64,000 bases of DNA, taken from Harmothoe impar (lineage: Eukaryota; Annelida; Polychaeta; Phyllodocida; Polynoidae). The translations under genes and the position numbers were made by a program. Shown one piece after another: positions 56,051 through 64,000 of the stretch. Each line of letters begins with the position of its first letter. Within the stretch, counting starts at the first letter, position 1. Where the stretch lies: positions 65,402,609 to 65,466,608 of the forward strand of contig OX381709.1 in NCBI GenBank assembly GCA_947462335.1. Reading direction: 5' to 3'. Under the pieces are notes generated by a model. That model saw only the letters and a list, made by a program, of their open reading frames with translations. It was not told where the DNA came from and ran no database searches.

Positions 56051-59000
56051 AGGAGTAAATAGAGATAAAAGTTCGTCTTGATATAATATCATATACACTA
56101 TGGGGCCCCTGGTACTCAGACGTTCTGTCAATTCTTTGTAACGTCTGCCTGTTCTGTATATCCAAATACGATACTGTATACAACAATGCATTCACTGGGC
56201 AAACAACAACACTATTATTCCCGCCCCAATCTAGAACATCTGGGCATATAATATAAATGCTTAGATATATGTTTGGTTTACAATTAGCCTTTACTAATAT
56301 AGTCCAGCCATACCGACATCTTTCACGTCTAGTGGCTGAAGCAGTGCTTATTCTGTTGGGAAACCACACGCGGATATACATAGATGTACTACTCACATGC
56401 AAGTCATCTCAATTCAGAAAAAAAGAATACGTTTTAGCCTTTTAACCTACATGCATTGTATCATGCACTCCCAACACGATCGGCACAGGTATATATACGT
56501 TAACCATACAGGTATACCCTATACATGTTAAAATCCGTACAATTGGAGTCCAGGTATAGTGAGCAGGTGTGAGTAGCTCTGAGCTTGTGCGGGCTGGGAA
56601 TGGATGCCCAGACTGGCCGGGGTTGTCGGTGATGCGGCCGGGAGACGAGCAGCAACGACGCGGCACATAGCAGAGATAACTAATGGTTGGCTGGGGTATT
56701 TGTACTCTTAAGTGGCAACTCTGTAATGGTGGGTGTTTAGCTGAGTATTAGCACGTGGCCATGGAGGCACGTGCTCGGAGGCCCTTAGGATATCTCTATA
56801 ACAGTACCTGACAGTGTCCCCTTACCACTAATCTCCTCCCACAGCACCCACAGATAGGACAAGGATTCAAGAAATGAGTCTAGAAATATGGGTGTTGGTG
56901 TCGCGTGTCACTACAATATTCTATAGCTAACTCTATACTCTGTCTAGATTGACATAAGCATCCCCTTACAATAAATCTGATTAGGATACCAAAGCTCTAT
57001 GTCATATGACTCTAATAGTGTCGAGTATACACACATGTGTTTGCCTTTTTAGAGTAGTTTTTGCATTTCATACGCTCATATAATATTTTCCCATTAGCAT
57101 CAAGTCAAGCTCTTGAGGTGCACAGGCGGCAGAGGTCTATAAGAAACGAAGTGGCTCTCTCAGCATGTGCAGGGTTGTGATTTCTACTGAAGATCCTGTT
57201 TACCTTGGGTAAGCCGCCTCGCACGTGTGTCTTATACTTATGAGGATCAAATGTCGGAGCCGGAACAATTTACCAGACCTAATGGCCAACCACAGGGGGC
57301 CTGCAAGTCTTTTTGATTTTGACTTTGAACCAATGCAAACCCCCGCATCCGTCCCGTTGAGCTAGCATGTTATTGTGGGTGCCCCTCCCTGCGCGGCAAA
57401 TGGAGAAAGTCTGTTTCTGTCGGCGACCTAGAATCCCCCTCACTTATAAAGCCGTACATCATTTGTCTGACTTAATCAGAAGGAGCTGCTGAGCCCTCCT
57501 GTACCTGGCCGGGGGTAGTTAGCTCCAGGCTGCTGGGAGCAGCAAAAAGCCGCCGGTAAAACGACGTGACCAATCTGCCGGCACGCTTCCTCCTCCACGG
57601 CCCGCCGATCACACGCCCGCACCGGGCCCCTCTCCAGTGGCTGCACACCGGAAGTCGGGGCTATATACACCAGAGGGCTTCTCAATGCGTATAAATCTTG
57701 CCGTTAATAACAAGAAGTTCTGGTTATAATGAAGCACTTGGGGGTAATAAACACGTATGTCATATTCTAAATCGATGTTAACAGCCCAGAAGCCTATAAA
57801 TGAGGAATGATTAATACGGAAGGCTGGAAAGTAACTGTTACATGAGGAATCAGGTGGTTTGACTGGATGTAAAACATAGTCCAAACAAAAAGAATACTCC
57901 AAAAGTTGGAGATAACACAATTCACCTCATCTTGTTCGAAATGATGTATATATACAGGGCGTAATGATTTCCCCTTTAGAAAACAGCCATAGTATAATAA
58001 GTATTAGGTATGTGCGTGTATTTGATAACATAAAATAACTCGTACATTTACGGCAACGGCAAGCCTTACTATTTTCATAATACACCTCTCCACACAACTA
58101 ATGCACCACACTACAGGGTTCCTACAAACAGGCAGGAGGGAATGTGTGAGTAGCAGTTGGGCACTGAGACCTTCCTGATTGTGTAGGTACAGTCGTATAT
58201 AAATTCCCAACTTATTCAGTTTGCTTTTTGCTCTTCATAAATCCTGCCCGCCTTGCTGCATGGGAGTGAGATTTATTGTAGGCCGTGGGGGACCTCCATC
58301 TTTGAAGTTGGTTCTAGGTTGTCAGCATCAGAGTACTGGTTATGGGGCTTGCAGATGTGTACTTCTATCACCAGGAGGGTTAATATTACCTGGATCCTAT
58401 GGACTAGATCATTCCCTTCACATGGTTACCTTTAATTATTACTCCTTCTTTCCCATGACATATATGTGAGAAGTTATCTCACAGAGAGTTGAATATTAAA
58501 ACAATCAAAATGCTGAAACATATACATATCCAGGTAGGGCTATTGTGCACACCCTTCACTTTTTGCCATGAGTCAAATACTAGGCTAACAGCTTAGAGCC
58601 CCTGGCTTATCGGTTTTGACAAGGTCAGTCTGTCTTATCGGATCACCATCACTCGTCGAACCCTTTGATGCCAAAGCAGAGATTATAGGTGAGGGCCCCC
58701 CATCACCTGTCCTACCGAGGTAGGCGGGGTAGGCTAGGGTCAGCTAACCCCTGGATATATGAGAGGGGCGTGGGTGGGGCCCATTCTGCTGACCTGTCCG
58801 CGTGTTGGGGTTGGGCCTGGGTCTAGGTTGAGAGGTTAGGGTTAAAGGGGTACGGCGTGGTGGTAGTAGGTTCTCGACACTGTCCGGTCACACCTCCCAG
58901 GGTTAGCTTAACTATTCTACCATGATGCTTCTGCAATTTTCTCAACAAATTACGCGGTGTCTCAGTTAACCTCAGATAGCCTAGCAATGTTTGTAACATT

Positions 59001-61004
59001 GGGTCAAGTGTGGTCATTATTAGGGTGGCCAATTATATAAACATTTTCTCTATAACCTTCTATAATAGGTTCACATGGTATGAGAGTAATGTAGACCTGA
59101 GTGTAAATTCTATAACTGTCCTTCTACGCTAGTCATCCCCTAATACAAATTATAGGTCTTAAGAAAGGACAAGTGAGATCTAACTAAATGTATCTGATGA
59201 AATATTCATCCTAGTCCTACACGAAAAAAATTGCCCATTGCGTTTGGAAACGTGAACACCGGTATGTGAAAATAACCCAACTATTTGCATAATCAGGCCT
59301 ATCAGTTAGGCACACTCGCTAGATTGTAAAGCCATCTGCGGAAAGCCGTAATCATTATCCCGATACCACATTAATCACGAATCGAGTTTCTTCTACTGCA
59401 ATACCAATTGCTTTATGGAAAATATTAACAAATAAACTGGGTTTTTGCTTTGGTAGAGGTTGGAAATATGTCTGTATATGCTATATCGTAAACACACAGT
59501 CATGTGGTATCCTCCCTTTGTTTTAAAAACCAATGCCTCCCTCCACCCTCCATTACGATGCATTTGGCCTAGACTGGATAGTGTAACATGAAAAAGCCGA
59601 GCCAAAAGCCAGAGGTGAGCAATCAGTTTGTGTAAGCTACATGCTGCAGGGGGTCTGGATGCTGTGTTTGTTGGTAGGAACCCCACAACATTTAGACATT
59701 GGGCTAGTTTTGGCTATCACATTACCACTATAATTCAGAATCGATCAGTAAGGTGAGAAGGACGGGGTGAGCAGGTTCAGATGGGGAGAGCTGCTCCTAG
59801 CCCTGCAGTGTTAGTTGGTATCCACGCCGCAGGGGTAGAGTTTCTGCCCAGAGCACCAACAGGGAAGCAACAGGAAGGGAGTGGGGCTGACCAAGGGGAA
59901 GGGGTGTGTAGACTGGGGATGGAGGCTGGGACTTATGATGGATGTGGCGTTTTTATGGAGGGGGAGTAGACGCGGGTATTTGTGTACCTTTTTTACAAGC
60001 AGGGAGCCGCAGCGGAATTTTGCAGTGGGCCTGCATTTTGTGCATCTACTTCCGGGTTGTATTTCCAGCAGGTGACTTGGCCAGCGGTGTCCTGTGGCTT
60101 GTAGGAGGATTTTCTGAAGCAATCATGCAATTGGCCTGATCCATTTAAAGGGAGGGGTTATCAAAGGCTAGAGAGACATAATTCCAAAATCAACTAATCA
60201 CACACATAGGAACCATCATTCCAATAATGGACCTATCACGATGGGAATGATATTTTATCCACGTAGCATTCGACAAGTGTTGCCGATGAGGAATGATCCC
60301 CTGCATCAGTTCTCAAAGTATACCGTCTGCGTTATATATGTAGTGGCCATCAGTAAGCTGGTGACCCGGTCTCCCACAGTTACATGAATGAGGTGTGACT
60401 GAGCCACCCCCTTAACGTGTCCCGGACCCAGACTGTGTCTCTATCGGCTTGCTGCTTGAGTTGCTCAGTAGTTGCTCAGCGGACATCCGGATAAATGTGG
60501 CTCCCAAGTGGACACCTATCTAACCACAGACGGACGCATCAGTCCGGAGAAATCAGCTTCCTCTGGCCAACTGTAAACTACAACTAGGTTCTTTGGGCAC
60601 GACAGCCGTCATGTCTCTAGTTTAATGCAGCCACTCTGCTATATGGGTACTGAAATGCTTCTTATATAAAAACCCATGTAGCTGTCTACTTAAGATAGTC
60701 TCACACAAGATGCACCTTACCGGTCTGTGCAATGGACACGTTTTCGTGTAGGCATCTCGAGCTGTTTAGGTAATCCTGGAGGATCTCAGGCCGATTGCAG
60801 ACCGATGGCTCTTTTTTTCTAACTAGGAAAGCTGTTATTTCGGGGAAAATCATTTATTAGTGTATTTGGTGTATTAAGGGCAATTGAGTTCAGTTCAGTG
60901 CAAGTTGCACAAACATGTGACTTACACTTTTTAGTTTGACCGTATATCCACTTTCTAGGTTTTCTCTATGCATGTATCCATCCAGAACAGTATCAATGGG
61001 ATCA

Positions 61005-61443
61005 TTGGGGCAGCATGGATGCATTGCTGCAGCATGGATAAAGCATGAGTGCAGCATGTTTGCAACATGAGTGCAACATGGATGCAACACAGATGCAGCA
61101 TGAATGCAGTGTAGAAGCAGCATGAGCGCAGCATGGATGTAGCACACGTGCAACATGAATGCAGTAAGGATGAAGCACAGATGCAACCTGAGAGTTCAGC
61201 ATGGATGCAGCATGGATGGAACATGAGTGATGCATGAATGTAGAATGGATGCAGTGGAGGTGCAACGTGGATGCAGCATAAATGCAGCATGGATGTAGTA
61301 TGGGTGCAGCATGGATGCAACATGGTGAAATATGAGTGCAGCATGGATGCAGCGCAGATCCAGCATAGATGCAGCACCTGTGTAGCATGATGTGCAGATT
61401 GTGTAGAGCATGAATGCAACATGAGTGCAACAGGGATGCAGCA
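61005..61443. repeat. 11-bp minisatellite (GCAGCATGGAT)
   Basis: About 38 tandem copies of an 11-bp unit such as GCAGCATGGAT, GCAACATGAGT or GCAGCATGAAT. The Cys/His-rich minus-strand ORFs here are only translations of the repeat. Confidence 0.92.
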
Positions 61444-62423
61444 TTTTTTTATATGATATGCAGGGAATGCACACAGACAAATATGGGCACACACAGGGAC
61501 ACACACATCAATGCACATAGATATGAACACCCTGGCCACATGTACACCCACACAGACATACACATAGGCATGAACATGGCCTTCTTCTTCATATAGTTAC
61601 CTATGGATTTCTAGTTTAATGAGACTGAAGATAGCTTTTTGTAAGAAGGATTCTGTTACATGGATGTGGATGTCCAGTAGTGTCTCGTAAAATAATGTCC
61701 GAGACACGATGTATAGAATAAATCAATATCTCAGCAGTAATATGTTAAATTGAATGCCAAAATATCCAAATGCACTATTTCATTACTAGACTTCCTGTAA
61801 AAGGTGAGTATTTTTTGCTGAATCTACCCAGTGGGGAACCAAAGTCAGAGTCACGCCCAGACTCTCCCCACACACCCACGACTGTACCCGTAGGTCATCA
61901 TGAGCCAGACAGTATAGGCTGGGCATGGGGAAGGTATGCATACAAGAGAGTTACTTACCTACGTACCTGTAACCTGAACTCATACACCATGATGGGGTCA
62001 GTACCCAACTCCAGGGCATCCATGGCTCCTATACACTATGACCCTAAGTCCGTGACCCTTAGCAAGAGGACCAGGTCTATAAAGAGCAGCTGATCATGAT
62101 GTTCCAATTGGGGGAGGGCAGTCGTCCATGATTGAACAGGAATGCAACTGCAAGAAACCAGATGCGAGCATGATAAAAAGTTCCCCTATGAACAGTGGAA
62201 ACAAATGCATTATATATGTATGTGTATATGTATAGATATTACCAGCAAGTCATTTTACCTAGAGTATCACGTTGCAGGTAGTCCTAGTACATGTTTGGAA
62301 CCCCAATAGAATCATCCCTTGGAATAACAAAATAATATATATAGGACTCACATGCCATGCTCAGTATTCGCATAAATAAAAGGAAGACATAGCATGATAC
62401 AAGACCCATACAAGCACGCTTAC

Positions 62424-62600
62424 CTGTGAGTCTAATGGTGTATCAGACCTAAGCCCTGGAGCCCGCCATCTTTTAGCTCCGCGCATGCGCACCTGATACG
62501 AGAAGAGTTTAGCCATCCATCACTAGGGGGCGCTGCGAGTGGCGGGCGGGCGTTGCTTGTTTGGTTCTGGCGGGTAATGAGGCGTCTCTGCGGGGGTCTA
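62424..62600 (-). promoter_or_regulatory. CpG-rich candidate promoter with NRF1, YY1 and CTCF-like motifs
   Basis: NRF1 palindrome GCGCATGCGC at 62481-62490; minus-strand YY1-like AAGATGGCGGG at 62463-62473; CTCF-like CACTAGGGGGCGCTG at 62521-62535; further GGCGGGCGGGCG near 62541. On the minus strand a donor ACTCACAG|GTAAGC lies at 62424/62423, so a minus-strand first exon starting near 62.47 kb is plausible. YY1 sites of this form often sit at start sites. The gene it serves is unknown. Confidence 0.4.
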
Positions 62601-64000
62601 GATATTAATACAGCGCTGTCTGGTGAATCCTAGCCGAAATACCATCAGGGATGGATCCCCTCTACCCCCAATCCTTTCTCCTTGCCTCTCCCGCCTGGAC
62701 GGGCTCCAAACCTATCTGCTACCTTCCAAAGCTATCAGGGGGACCTGGGATCCTGAATCATTGGTTCAATTACTAGTGTGGGCGATATAGGGGAACTGGG
62801 TGAATCTCAGCTCTAATATAAGTATGAGATATGAGGCCCTCAGCACTGTATACTAAGCACTCATCCCTCACAGTAATAATGGTGACTATACAGCTTGGTC
62901 AATATTATGTTCTTCGGGAAAATGGGTCGTGTTATTATGGCCTTAGCCATTTCGCTCTCAAGCTGTGCATGACACATGTACACTGTATACTTAAAGTTAT
63001 ACAACACATGTATTTGTTTGCTTGCTATATCATAGTTGATACCTGGACCATAGAAATAATAGACTTCCTTTGTATGCCATGAAAATCACCGGACAACATG
63101 TGGGGTTAATGCCATTATGATTAATAATGGTTATCCAACACTCTCGTCATATCGTTAATGTAGAACAGTTTATACGTTGGCTTTGGGCACATGAAAGTGC
63201 CTGTTAAAGAATAAGGGGTGGTTACTTTGGGGAATAAAAAGTTGTTAAGTCATTGGCAAAAATCCTAACCGTCGTCTGGACCTTCCGCCAGTTTAACGTG
63301 GAACACACCTATACTTTTGGAAGTCAGTTAATTTTGATCAGCCCAAGACCACCCAGGCAAACAACAAACCATAAATTGTATCTGTGGCGTATTGTCAACT
63401 TCCTTTGATAAAGTATTCACTCGTTAATATAATGCAGAGATTGATAACCCTGGTTGCATGATGTCTCCCGACTCTATGGGTAGGTGTTGACAAACAAGTT
63501 CTTATACTGGATCTGCAATCCTCCAGGGACCTGGGCAGTGAGCAGGGTGACACCCAACCACATCAGTAAGCTGGGTGTGTCCCAAAGCCAAGCTGTGAGG
63601 TGTGTGGGCCAGTCCTCAGAGGGCGTGTCAGCAGGACCTGTCTCCCTCCTGGGTGCAGCATGATTGTAGTCTGCACTGGTGGGCGTGACAAGGAGGGGAC
63701 CCCCGGGGAACCTAGGCCTGTACAACTTTGGAGGCCAAAATCTTTTGGAGGAGGTCTGATTTCAAGATGGAAATATCTATAATTTTATTCTTTTCAGAAG
63801 GCAACACTTTGGACTGATGGCTTTTCTCAGGCAATTGTTGATTCAGATTGTCTTTCTCCGTAATTTCTTCTAAAGCATGCTTGGCATTAATTGTGAAGTC
63901 CCAACATCACAAAAGGCCCATATCTTCTGAAATCAAGACGGGTATACTAACCTGTGCTTCATTAAGACGCTAGATTAGAAGAAATAACAGTATTCACACA

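Larger units (their letters stand above)
52474..64000 (+). other. ADGRV1 intron 27 (open at window end) or following DNA
   Basis: More than 11.5 kb in which I find no Calx-beta exon in any plus frame, against a typical intron of 0.2-2 kb in this gene. It contains the listed MITE, minisatellites and a CpG-rich island. A GC-rich patch at 57490-57660 shows no recognisable coding pattern. Confidence 0.5.

Noticed and set aside
57476..57685. GC-rich minus-strand ORF of 69 codons
   Set aside because: No recognisable domain, no convincing splice context and no family resemblance.
58780..58860. Telomere-like GGTTAGGGTTAAAGG
   Set aside because: Only about two TTAGGG-like units; no array.
60890..61563. 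202-codon Cys/His-rich minus-strand ORF, superficially like a metallothionein or zinc-finger protein
   Set aside because: It is a translation of the 11-bp GCAGCATGGAT minisatellite, open in several frames.

Overview
This is a stretch of animal nuclear DNA: two spliced genes with GT-AG introns of about 0.2 to 7 kb, GC-rich exons in AT-rich introns, and many small transposon relics. Gene content and intron density suggest an invertebrate deuterostome. Amphioxus (Branchiostoma) is my best guess from general knowledge; nothing in the sequence proves the genus.

Layout. (1) Positions 1-2421 are intergenic with nothing recognised. (2) Positions 2422-16000, minus strand, hold a complete MFSD12-like major facilitator gene with ten coding exons. 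They join into one frame of 1,860 nt (619 aa). A noncoding first exon probably lies near 18.3 kb. (3) Inside MFSD12 intron 5 sits a 6.6-kb element, 6063-12639. Its terminal repeats, its internal complementary region and a tyrosine recombinase relic mark it as a DIRS-type retroelement. Most of its interior is a 27-bp minisatellite and a ~720-bp tandem duplication. (4) Around 18.4-18.7 kb is a candidate divergent promoter. (5) Positions 18.9-28.0 kb are intergenic and rich in inverted-repeat elements, including a nested insertion whose empty-site relative lies at 36.5 kb. (6) Positions 28022-52473, plus strand, hold the 5' part of an ADGRV1 (VLGR1/GPR98) orthologue. Its 27 coding exons join without a frame break into 5,346 nt (1,782 aa): signal peptide, a chain of Calx-beta repeats and a LamG/pentraxin-like domain inserted in the chain. 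The 3' part, with further Calx-beta repeats, EAR repeats, GAIN domain and seven-helix receptor, lies beyond the window. (7) From 52474 to the end I find no further ADGRV1 exon. This is probably one very long intron, carrying a MITE with a 9-bp target duplication, an 11-bp minisatellite and, at 62.4-62.6 kb, a CpG-rich island with NRF1-, YY1- and CTCF-like motifs.

The two host genes have no known functional link. MFSD12 acts in lysosomes and melanosomes; ADGRV1 is a giant adhesion receptor of sensory-cell surface links. The most notable discovery is the DIRS element. Its terminal and internal repeats match perfectly (97/97 and 42/42 bases), as expected after recent replication, yet it has no visible reverse transcriptase and its recombinase has lost the catalytic tyrosine. 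It therefore looks like a non-autonomous passenger moved by another copy's enzymes. It landed 16 nt from a splice donor of MFSD12.
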